NCBI GenBank assembly: GCA_029287755.1
Contig: JARFQM010000474.1
Span: 1 to 5,941, forward strand
Reading direction: 5' to 3'
Length of the DNA: 5,941 nucleotides
DNA from: Desulfofustis sp.
GTDB taxonomy: Bacteria; Desulfobacterota; Desulfobulbia; Desulfobulbales; Desulfocapsaceae
Shown here in pieces: positions 1-5,941 of the stretch (the first letter of the stretch is position 1; the number at the start of each line of letters is the position of its first letter). Under the pieces are notes generated by a model. That model did not search any database. It was not told where the DNA came from and saw only the letters and a program-made list of their open reading frames with translations. Both the position numbers and the translations under genes were made by a program.

Positions 1-278
1 TCATCGGAATCGAGAAACGCCAGGCAGCTCCCTCGAGCCATCCTGATGCCTGAATTCCGTGCCGCGGCCGGCCCTCGGTTGGCTTGAAAATGATAGCGGA
101 GGTTTAAAGGATGCGCCTCCTTGAACAGGACCACGTCTTGCCGGGTTTCGTCGCTGGAGCCGTCGTCAACAACGATCACCTCGGCCGGCAAATCACGCTG
201 CCGGGCAACTGAGGCAAGGGCCTTGAGCAACCGTTTCGATCTGTTGTAAGTTGGTATGATTACCGAAACATCGATCAT
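1..278 (-). CDS. Family 2 glycosyltransferase, N-terminal part (truncated by window edge)
   Basis: The reverse strand encodes 92 codons from an ATG at 278 down to the window edge; the C-terminus is missing. The sequence starts MIDVSVIIPTYNR, the classic first strand and nucleotide-binding loop of GT-A family 2 enzymes. It continues with EVIVVDDGSSDET at residues 33-45, NRGPAAARNSG at 68-78, and FLDSD at 88-92, the start of the DxD metal and nucleotide-sugar site. Such enzymes transfer a sugar from a nucleotide-sugar in the cytoplasm, usually for LPS, capsule or protein glycans; donor and acceptor cannot be told from this fragment. An in-frame TAA lies 18 nt before the ATG, so no longer start exists. 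No good ribosome site sits at normal distance: the nearest AGGA is about 19 nt upstream, with a palindrome between. The gene is divergent from rng. Family assignment is very secure; the exact role is unknown. Confidence 0.93.
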   Translation of the reverse strand, partial: MIDVSVIIPTYNRSKRLLKALASVARQRDLPAEVIVVDDGSSDETRQDVVLFKEAHPLNLRYHFQANRGPAAARNSGIRMARGSCLAFLDSD

Positions 279-283
279 AGGGG

Positions 284-296
284 TAAAACCGTTTTA
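284..296. repeat. 13-bp perfect odd palindrome upstream of the glycosyltransferase start
   Basis: TAAAACCGTTTTA reads as two perfect 6-bp arms around one central base. It lies 5 nt upstream of the glycosyltransferase start codon, downstream of the candidate -10 at 325-330. It could be an operator, or a small fold in the mRNA leader that shortens the distance between an upstream AGGA and the ATG. The sequence is seen directly; any function is inference, and a palindrome of this size can occur by chance. Confidence 0.35.
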
Positions 297-324
297 TTCC
301 TGATTACTCCAAGGAAAGGTGGCA

Positions 325-330
325 ATTATA
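325..330 (-). promoter_or_regulatory. Candidate -10 element for the leftward glycosyltransferase gene
   Basis: On the minus strand the hexamer is a perfect TATAAT, within an AT-rich stretch about 47 nt upstream of the start codon. It would give a leader of roughly 40 nt that includes the palindrome at 284-296. The hexamer about 17 bp upstream of it (TACCAA) is a poor -35, and there is no TG extension, so this rests on the -10 alone. On the plus strand a TATATT at 344-349 is a weaker -10 candidate for rng, with no convincing -35. Confidence 0.3.
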
Positions 331-433
331 CTGTCATCTGCGGTATATTGGTAGCTTTACTCGATGATTAATTGCTTATCGCTCCTCGTTAGTTGCCAGC
401 GGCTGATACCGTCCGCGGAGTCCATCGATTTGA

Positions 434-473
434 ACTGATTCAGGTGCTGGTAGCCTGACTGATTGGGGTGCTG
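434..473 (+). repeat. Two 16-nt direct repeats in the rng leader, 24-nt period
   Basis: ACTGATTCAGGTGCTG at 434-449 and ACTGATTGGGGTGCTG at 458-473 match at 14 of 16 positions and start 24 nt apart. They lie in the presumed 5' leader of the rng operon, ending 23 nt before the start codon. The second copy overlaps the GAGGAG ribosome-site candidate at 473-478 by one base. Each copy contains GGTGC, which is complementary to GCACC at 483-487, so two mutually exclusive small hairpins are possible. Whether they bind a protein, fold as RNA, or are a chance duplication cannot be decided here. Confidence 0.55.
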
Positions 474-487
474 AGGAGCGCTGCACC
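467..487 (+). promoter_or_regulatory. Small hairpin presenting the rng Shine-Dalgarno candidate in its loop
   Basis: GGTGC at 467-471 pairs with GCACC at 483-487, leaving an 11-nt loop that contains GAGGAG (473-478), the only good anti-16S match before rng. That GAGGAG is 18 nt from the ATG, well beyond the usual spacing. Either initiation at rng is weak or local folding brings the site closer. The 5-bp stem is short, so stable formation is uncertain. Leader-based autoregulation is known for E. coli rne, but nothing here proves the same for this gene. Confidence 0.3.
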
Positions 488-496
488 AATTCTGAA

Positions 497-2026
497 ATGA
501 CTACTGAAATATTAATAAATTCAAGAAGATATGAGGTGAGAATCGCTCTTGTCGAGAGCGGGAATCTGACTGAATTTCACCTGCAGCGCCCCACAGAAAA
601 AGGGTTGATGGGAAATATTTATCTTGGCCGCGTGGTCAGGGTACTTCCTGGAATGCAGGCAGCCTTCGTCGATATCGGTCTTGAGCGGACCGGGTTTCTC
701 TACGTGGATGATATCTACGTGCCGGCATCCCAGAGGCGGCAGCTCGCCGCCGGATTAAACGGTTCCGGCCGGGACACCTCGGCGATTACTGCTGAGCTGG
801 CTGATAAACCCAGCGCCCATGGACTGAAAATTGAAGACCTGATCAGTGAAGGACAGGAAGTCATGACTCAGATCAGCAAGGACCCCATCGGCACCAAAGG
901 GGCGCGTCTGACCTGCCAGATAACCTTACCCGGAAGAAATCTGGTCTTCATCCCGCAGACTGACCATATCGGCATTTCCCGCAAAATCGAGGATGAAGAT
1001 ACCAGAAGTTCCCTGCGCGCCATGATCGAGGAATTACGGCCCGAAGAGGTCGGCTTCATCGTCCGGACCGTGGCCGAACGAGCCCCTAAAGACGACATCC
1101 AGGCAGACATGGAATTTTTGATGCTGCTCTGGGATGAAATAAGGGGCCGCGCCTCATCCGCCAGAATTCCCTCCCTGATCTACGAGGACCTCGACATCAC
1201 GCTGCGCTCTGTACGAGATCTGTTCACCAGTGATGTGGATTACCTGATCATCGATGATGAAAAATCCTATGACTCGCTGATGAATTTCGTCAATACCTTT
1301 ACCCCCAAACTTAAAAATAAGATTTCCCTCTACCGGGGTGAGCTTCCTCTTTTTGAGGCCTACGGTATCGATGTGGAAATCAGCAAAGCACTGGAGAAAA
1401 AGGTCTGGCTGAGATCGGGTGGCTATATCATCATAGAAAATACTGAAGCCCTGACGGTGATCGACGTCAATACCGGCAGGTTCGTTGGTAAAAATGATCT
1501 CAACGAGACCATCTTCAAAACCAACATGGAGGCAGCCAAAGAAATTGCCTACCAGCTGCGGCTCAGAGATATCGGCGGTATCATTATAATCGACTTCATT
1601 GACATGGATGATGAACTGCATCGTGATGAGCTGTTTACCACCTTCAAGGAAGCGGTGAAAAAAGACAAGAGCCGGGTCAACATCCTCAAGCTTTCTGAAT
1701 TTGGTCTGGTTCAGATGACCAGGAAACGACACAGTGAAAATCTCAATCAGATGATGTGTGAACCCTGTTATTATTGCGCTGGCGAAGGCGTGTTGAAATC
1801 ACGTCGGACGATCTGCTACGAGATTTTTCGTAAAATCAGCCGCAACTCCGACCGGGCCGACGGGTCTGCGGTCACCGTAAGAGTCAATCCCCGTATTGCC
1901 GATATGCTCCTCAAGGAAGAGGAACTGACCGTCAATCAATTGGAAAATGATATTCGTAAGCGATTGATAATCGCTCCGGCCAAGGATCTTCACATCGAAA
2001 AATACGAAATAATCTGGCAAAGCTGA
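497..2026 (+). CDS. rng: Ribonuclease G (RNase E/G family endoribonuclease)
   Basis: This 509-residue protein matches the catalytic half of RNase E/G over its whole length and lacks the long degradosome scaffold of RNase E, hence the RNase G call (E. coli RNase G is 489 residues). The enzyme cuts single-stranded AU-rich RNA in the cytoplasm for mRNA decay and rRNA or tRNA maturation. Order of parts: S1 RNA-binding domain at about 35-130 with GNIYLGRV and LPGMQAAFVDIG; 5'-phosphate sensor with the IVRT motif (R190, T191); DNase I-like catalytic part with Mg-binding D323 in VIDVNTGRFVG and D366 in IIIIDFIDM; zinc-link C424-x2-C427 followed by AGEG. The spacings from D323 to D366 (43) and from D366 to C424 (58) equal those of E. 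coli RNase E. A longer linker inside the S1 domain, about residues 73-110, explains the extra length. No ATG, GTG or TTG lies between the preceding in-frame stop (431-433) and 497, so this start is firm. It is probably the first gene of the operon; the M23 gene follows after 23 nt. Confidence 0.96.
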   Translation: MTTEILINSRRYEVRIALVESGNLTEFHLQRPTEKGLMGNIYLGRVVRVLPGMQAAFVDIGLERTGFLYVDDIYVPASQRRQLAAGLNGSGRDTSAITAELADKPSAHGLKIEDLISEGQEVMTQISKDPIGTKGARLTCQITLPGRNLVFIPQTDHIGISRKIEDEDTRSSLRAMIEELRPEEVGFIVRTVAERAPKDDIQADMEFLMLLWDEIRGRASSARIPSLIYEDLDITLRSVRDLFTSDVDYLIIDDEKSYDSLMNFVNTFTPKLKNKISLYRGELPLFEAYGIDVEISKALEKKVWLRSGGYIIIENTEALTVIDVNTGRFVGKNDLNETIFKTNMEAAKEIAYQLRLRDIGGIIIIDFIDMDDELHRDELFTTFKEAVKKDKSRVNILKLSEFGLVQMTRKRHSENLNQMMCEPCYYCAGEGVLKSRRTICYEIFRKISRNSDRADGSAVTVRVNPRIADMLLKEEELTVNQLENDIRKRLIIAPAKDLHIEKYEIIWQS

Positions 2027-2049
2027 CTGCCGGTTCGGGAACTTCAACC

Positions 2050-3426
2050 ATGTCACGATTAAGACACTCGAGAAGCAGATCAAAATCGACCTTCCTACTT
2101 TTCTTCCTGCTCCTGCTCATCGGCAGTGGTACTGCCGCCTTCTTTCTCTTCTTTGAAGGGGAAAAACCGAAGCTCACCCTCGACTCTCCTCAGACTTACC
2201 TGGGTACGCAGAGCATGGTAGAGATAAGTGGAGCTGATGGTAAAAGCGGGCTCAGGCATCTCAGAGTCAGGATATCCCAGGGTGAAATTGCCAAGGAACT
2301 CTATGTCGAGGAATTTCCCAGAAACGGTTTCACCGGCATGATAGGACAGCCCCAGAAAACGGTCAAGATTCCCTTCAATCCAGCCGATTCTGGTTTCCAG
2401 GACGGTCCGGCCCAGATAGTTCTGGAAGCCTATGATTATTCCCTTCGAGGTCTTTTGAAGGGCAACAAAACAATCGTCACCCACGAGCTTTCTATTGACA
2501 CCACACCGCCGAAGGTCTCGATCCTGCACAGCGAGCAGTATATCAATCCCGGCGGCACCGGCATCGCCATCTATCGTTTGACCGATCCTGACATTACCAG
2601 CGGAGTTCAGATCAACGACCGGTTTCATCCAGGCTTTCTGGTTGGCGACGGCAGGGACGATACCTTTATCTCTTACTTTGCTCTGCCCTACTCAGCCAAC
2701 CAACTCGATACTTCGTTCGTGGTTGCTGTTGATCCTGCAGGAAACAAAACGCAGCTTCCTTTTACCGTGATTTTCAAGAAGAAGAATTTTCGCCAGGACA
2801 GGATCAACGTCTCGGATGGTTTCCTCGACAAGAAAATCCCCGAGTTCATGCAGTACTACCCGGAGATGTCCGGGACAATGGTTGACAAATACCTGTTCAC
2901 CAACAAAGAGGTTCGCATCCAGAATAACAGCAAGATTTCAGAACTCTGCGGGTCTCCCCACAAACAGCGCTTGTGGGAGGGCAAATTCCATCGCATGCCG
3001 GGAAGCAGCAGGGCCGGTTTTGCCGACCATAGAACTTATTTTTACGGCAGCAAACCCATCGACAGACAGGTGCACCTAGGGATCGACCTGGCCTCCACCA
3101 GGAACGCCGAAGTCAAAGCCGCCGAGAAAGGAATTGTCATTTACGCTGATTATCTTGGCATATACGGCAATATGGTGATGATCGATCACGGTCAGGGGAT
3201 ATTCAGTCTCTACTCCCACCTGAGCAAGATCGACGTGGCACCGAACGACGAGGTCGACAAATTAACGGTCATTGGCCTAACCGGAACCACCGGCATGGCG
3301 GGCGGAGACCATCTTCACTTCTCCATGCTGGTCAACGGTGTATTCGTCACCCCCCTAGAGTGGTGGGACCAGCACTGGATTGACGTAACCATAGAAGACC
3401 CGCTCACCGAATCGCGCTTTCAGTAA
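2050..3426 (+). CDS. Membrane-anchored M23 family peptidase (LytM/NlpD-like) with Ig-like regions
   Basis: The protein has 458 residues. A basic N-terminus (residues 1-13) is followed by one strongly hydrophobic segment at about 14-36, best read as an uncleaved anchor that places the rest in the periplasm. Residues 41-242 form two beta-rich, Ig-like stretches; the second runs from IDTTPPKVSIL (149-159) to VVAVDPAGNK (224-233). The C-terminal M23 domain (about 325-440) has all expected zinc ligands and catalytic histidines: H342 and D346 in HLGID, H390 in SLYSHLS, and H421/H423 in GDHLHF. Family members cut peptidoglycan cross-bridges; with the site intact, an active endopeptidase is more likely than a degenerate activator, but the substrate bond is not known. 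A weak CGGGA sits 9 nt before the ATG, and the gene follows rng by 23 nt. Its stop codon is in the same frame as the downstream permease. I know no specific gene name for it. Confidence 0.92.
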   Translation: MSRLRHSRSRSKSTFLLFFLLLLIGSGTAAFFLFFEGEKPKLTLDSPQTYLGTQSMVEISGADGKSGLRHLRVRISQGEIAKELYVEEFPRNGFTGMIGQPQKTVKIPFNPADSGFQDGPAQIVLEAYDYSLRGLLKGNKTIVTHELSIDTTPPKVSILHSEQYINPGGTGIAIYRLTDPDITSGVQINDRFHPGFLVGDGRDDTFISYFALPYSANQLDTSFVVAVDPAGNKTQLPFTVIFKKKNFRQDRINVSDGFLDKKIPEFMQYYPEMSGTMVDKYLFTNKEVRIQNNSKISELCGSPHKQRLWEGKFHRMPGSSRAGFADHRTYFYGSKPIDRQVHLGIDLASTRNAEVKAAEKGIVIYADYLGIYGNMVMIDHGQGIFSLYSHLSKIDVAPNDEVDKLTVIGLTGTTGMAGGDHLHFSMLVNGVFVTPLEWWDQHWIDVTIEDPLTESRFQ

Positions 3427-3504
3427 ATTGGCTGTAAGGTTCCGCCCGACTCCAAACAGAATGAGCCGGTGCCCGCGCAGCATTTCACGACTTCACCACC
3501 CTTT

Positions 3505-4950
3505 ATGTCTACAAGCCAAATAAAAAACAGACTTCCCCTGCTTTTTTACAGTTATCTGGCGACGGAAATGCTGGCACCGTTCTTCGCCAGTTTTCTGATC
3601 ATGAACGGCGTCTTTTTTCTGGTAAAGCTCATTCCCTTTTTAAACCTGGTACTGGAGCTCAATATCAGTTTGGGGGACTTCATCAGGCTTTTTTCCTACC
3701 TGTTCCCCAACATGTTCCTCTATTCTGTGCCCATGGCCGCCATGCTGGGCATCACAGTGGGCTTCTCCAGGCTGGCCAACGATAGCGAAATACTCGCTTT
3801 CAAGGCCAGCGGCATCGGCATCTATCAAACACTGCCGCCGCTGATTGGCATAGCGCTTATCATCTCACTCATAACCGGTTATTTTTCCATCAGGCTTATC
3901 CCGGCCGGCGATACGGCAATGCAGCACATGATGTATCAGCTTGCCAAGGAAAAAATTGACAAGGGCATCAGAGAGAGAACCTTCACCGAGGCGCTGGGAG
4001 ACCTGGTCGTCCATATCGATTACACCGATCCGGACACCGGCATATGGAACAATGTCTGGGTGTCCGATATGCGCAACAGGACCACGCCGGCCATTACCAT
4101 GGCGCGTTTTGGGACCATGAACACCGACATGGAAACAATGGTGGTAACCCTCATCTTAAAAAACGGTTCCATGCAGATTCCTGAAGAAGGCAGGGCCCAG
4201 ACTGTCTCCTTCGATCGTTATGTCATCAATATTCCTCTGAAGCTGCCCGCCCGATCTCCCAGCGTCAAGAAACGCGGGACCATGAACATGACTGAACTCA
4301 TGGACATGGCCAGGGAAAAAGGGCTTAAGACTCCTGCAGGCAGATCATATCATACCGAGTTCCATAAAAGACTGGTCCTGCCGGTCGGCTGTTTTTTCCT
4401 TTCCCTGCTGGGCATGCCGCTGGGTCTGCAAGCCGGACCCGGCAGACGTGCAATAGGGATCCCCTTCGGCCTGACGCTCTACATCACCTACTACATCATG
4501 TTCACGATGTCGAGAAACCTGGCCACCGGGGGAGCGCTGCCTGTACCACTGATCATGTGGATGCCCAATGCCCTCTTTTGTATTTTCGCCATCGTATCAA
4601 TCAACAAGGTCGCCCATGAACGACCGCTGGTATCTCCCTATGTTCAGCACCTGCTTGAAAGATTCGTTACCGTGGTGGTGGATTTGTTTCACAAGGGCTA
4701 CGCGCTCATTCGCAGGAGCGACGGCAGTGCCCATGAGGATGGGGTGGAGCAGGCGGAGCAGAAAAAAATACTGCGCGGAAACGCCAGGACTCGGATTTTT
4801 CATTTTCCAGAATGTGACTATTACTATAGTCAGGACTGTTCAGTCGAATTCAAAGACAGCGGGGTTGCCCTGAAAGCTGGGTTTGACCCCTGTATGTTCT
4901 GCAGAACAATCCTGGTGGACAAGCAAGCCGAAGAACGTCAATCTGAGTAA
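3505..4950 (+). CDS. lptF: LPS export permease, LptF/LptG family, with C-terminal Ada-like zinc module
   Basis: This is an inner-membrane subunit of the LptB2FG transporter, which extracts LPS and passes it to the LptC-LptA bridge. Numbered from ATG 3505 (481 residues), six membrane helices fall near 22-45, 60-88, 109-131, 289-308, 316-338 and 345-368. A periplasmic beta-rich domain lies between helices 3 and 4. The coupling-helix region reads SRLANDSEILAFKASGI, typical of the family. The usual protein ends just after helix 6, at about 360-400 residues. This one has about 110 more, ending in a module with FHFPEC (H433, C437), C445 and GFDPCMFC (C463, C466), which resembles Ada-type zinc-binding domains. 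LptF and LptG termini are cytoplasmic, so the module should face the cytosol. LptF rather than LptG is a best guess, and no partner permease is in the window. An upstream in-frame GTG at 3469 would add 12 unconserved residues; neither start has a visible ribosome site. ATG 3505 gives the N-terminus expected for the family. Confidence 0.88.
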   Translation: MSTSQIKNRLPLLFYSYLATEMLAPFFASFLIMNGVFFLVKLIPFLNLVLELNISLGDFIRLFSYLFPNMFLYSVPMAAMLGITVGFSRLANDSEILAFKASGIGIYQTLPPLIGIALIISLITGYFSIRLIPAGDTAMQHMMYQLAKEKIDKGIRERTFTEALGDLVVHIDYTDPDTGIWNNVWVSDMRNRTTPAITMARFGTMNTDMETMVVTLILKNGSMQIPEEGRAQTVSFDRYVINIPLKLPARSPSVKKRGTMNMTELMDMAREKGLKTPAGRSYHTEFHKRLVLPVGCFFLSLLGMPLGLQAGPGRRAIGIPFGLTLYITYYIMFTMSRNLATGGALPVPLIMWMPNALFCIFAIVSINKVAHERPLVSPYVQHLLERFVTVVVDLFHKGYALIRRSDGSAHEDGVEQAEQKKILRGNARTRIFHFPECDYYYSQDCSVEFKDSGVALKAGFDPCMFCRTILVDKQAEERQSE

Positions 4951-4964
4951 ACGGGTGGGGTAGA

Positions 4965-5941
4965 ATGACAATACTTCCAAATTCCGAACAGATGCGACAG
5001 ATCGATCAATGCGCTATCAATGAGTTCAAAATTCCCGGCATCGTCCTCATGGAAAATGCGGGGGCCGGTACCGTTATTCTGATGGAGCGACTTCTCGGGT
5101 CACTGGAAGGCCTCCTGTTCCCCATTTTTATCGGTCCAGGCAACAACGGCGGAGACGGACTCGTTATTGCCAGGCATCTCCACCAAAGAAAGGCCGTTCC
5201 ACTGCTCATGTTTCTGGTTGAACCAGGACGCCTCAAGGGAGACAGCGCGGCCAACCTGGCAATTGTTGAAAAGCTCGGACTTACGTCGCTGAGCTGTACG
5301 AATTCCAAGACCCTTAAAAAAGTGTTGGGAACCATCGAGCAGATGGCGCTTAGGCATGGTCCGCCGACAGCCTTGATTGATTCGATTTTCGGCACCGGAC
5401 TCTACCGCGACATCGCTGGTCACTTTTCCGAGGCCATTGAACTTATCAACAACTTGAGCAGTGCCCGAAACATTCCGGTTATTGCCGTCGACACGCCATC
5501 CGGACTCAGTTCCGACACCGGCGAGATACTGGGCTGCTGCATCAGGGCCTGGACCACCGCCACCTATGGTTATCCGAAGCTCGGCCAGGCGCTGCCATCG
5601 AGTCGGTCCCTGGTCGGCGAACTCCAGGTGATTGATATAGCGATCCCCCCCGAAGTGCGCGAACGGGTGCAGGTGGATATCGCCACGGTGGATCATCATG
5701 AACTCTCGGCAGTGCGCAGCTGTCTGCAGAGGCCGCAGGACAGCCACAAAGGCAGCTTCGGTCACCTGTCGATCCTCGGCGGCTCCGCCGGCAAGACCGG
5801 CGCCGCACTGCTCGCCGCCCGAGGCGCCATCCGCAGCGGCTGCGGACTGGTGACGATCTGTACACCGTCAGGCCTCAACACCATTTACGAATCAGCACTT
5901 GCAGAAGCAATGACCATGGTCGTTGAAAGTGATGATTATCT
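4965..5941 (+). CDS. nnr: Bifunctional NAD(P)HX epimerase/dehydratase, 5' part (truncated by window edge)
   Basis: An open frame of 325 codons runs off the right edge without a stop. Nnr repairs hydrated NADH and NADPH: the N-terminal YjeF_N domain interconverts R and S epimers, and the C-terminal ribokinase-like domain dehydrates the S form using ADP or ATP. Epimerase marks are MENAG at 29-33, GPGNNGGDG at 57-65, D139 in IDSIFGTGL, and AVDTPSGL at 174-181. The dehydratase domain begins near residue 245 with HKGSFGHLSILGGS (261-274), TGAALLAARGAIRSG (278-292) and CGLVTI (293-298); its ADP-binding and catalytic GxxD region lies beyond the window. The ATG is preceded by GGGTGGGG at 4953-4960, a fair ribosome site, and lies 14 nt after the permease stop. 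That tight spacing suggests co-transcription and perhaps translational coupling. The complete protein would usually be about 500 residues, so some 175 are missing. Confidence 0.95.
   Translation, partial: MTILPNSEQMRQIDQCAINEFKIPGIVLMENAGAGTVILMERLLGSLEGLLFPIFIGPGNNGGDGLVIARHLHQRKAVPLLMFLVEPGRLKGDSAANLAIVEKLGLTSLSCTNSKTLKKVLGTIEQMALRHGPPTALIDSIFGTGLYRDIAGHFSEAIELINNLSSARNIPVIAVDTPSGLSSDTGEILGCCIRAWTTATYGYPKLGQALPSSRSLVGELQVIDIAIPPEVRERVQVDIATVDHHELSAVRSCLQRPQDSHKGSFGHLSILGGSAGKTGAALLAARGAIRSGCGLVTICTPSGLNTIYESALAEAMTMVVESDDY

Noticed and set aside
362..381. Short inverted repeat CGATGA / TTATCG in the intergenic region
   Set aside because: Only six pairs including one G-U with an 8-nt AT-rich loop and no U-tract; too weak to call a terminator or operator.
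393..435. TTGCCA (393-398) and TTGAAC (430-435) as -35 elements for rng
   Set aside because: No acceptable -10 hexamer lies 16-19 bp downstream of either.
1154..1732. 192-codon open frame on the minus strand inside rng (also 868-1110 and 1799-2083)
   Set aside because: It is fully antisense to a highly conserved enzyme, has no recognisable protein features and no promoter or ribosome site of its own.
2095..2628. 177-codon minus-strand open frame opposite the M23 gene
   Set aside because: It has no family resemblance and overlaps a gene with clear signal anchor and domain structure in the sense frame.
2816..3079. 87-codon plus-strand open frame inside the M23 gene in another frame
   Set aside because: It has a composition of Arg, Ser, Pro and Thr typical of shifted reading, no ribosome site, and lies wholly within the M23 coding region.
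3461..3523. 20-codon open frame (ATG 3461 to TAA 3523) overlapping the permease start
   Set aside because: It has no ribosome site and no recognisable peptide; most likely chance, although a translated leader peptide cannot be excluded from sequence alone.
4568..4873. 101-codon plus-strand open frame overlapping the permease tail, which could hint at a frameshift
   Set aside because: The main permease frame stays open and meaningful through helix 6 and into the Cys/His module, so no frameshift is needed and the other frame shows no homology-like motifs.
5100..5765. Long minus-strand open frames opposite nnr (also 5006-5395 and 5542-5865)
   Set aside because: The plus strand carries an unmistakable NAD(P)HX epimerase/dehydratase. 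The antisense frames come from GC-rich codon use there, strongest around 5740-5850.

Overview
The window looks like ordinary chromosomal DNA from a Gram-negative bacterium. It carries an LPS-export permease, an RNase E/G-type endonuclease and a membrane-anchored M23 peptidase, at moderate GC content. The gene styles (short RNase G-like enzyme with a long S1 linker, LptF/G with a C-terminal zinc-cysteine tail, bifunctional NAD(P)HX repair enzyme) fit best with the former Deltaproteobacteria (Desulfobacterota). That placement is inference from protein style, not from a marker gene.

Layout. Positions 1-278 hold, on the minus strand, the first 92 codons of a family 2 glycosyltransferase, cut by the window edge. 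Positions 279-496 form a divergent intergenic region. It contains a perfect TATAAT on the minus strand, a 13-bp palindrome just before the glycosyltransferase start, and a near-perfect 16-nt direct repeat plus a small hairpin in the leader of the rightward genes. From 497 to the right edge four genes run co-directionally with short gaps (23, 78 and 14 nt): RNase G (rng), an anchored M23 metallopeptidase with Ig-like regions, an LptF/LptG-family permease, and the 5' part of nnr (NAD(P)HX epimerase/dehydratase), which runs off the end. No terminator-like hairpin with a U-tract was seen between them, so they are probably one operon.

How the genes relate. Two products act in the envelope (peptidoglycan hydrolase or activator, and LPS export), one in RNA turnover and one in metabolite repair. 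They do not form an obvious single pathway; growth-linked housekeeping co-expression is the simplest reading.

The most unusual element is the tail of the permease. About 110 residues follow the last membrane helix and end in a Cys/His module resembling the zinc-binding domain of Ada and the related FHxPxC...GFxPCxxC modules. No defence system, mobile element, CRISPR array or RNA gene was found.
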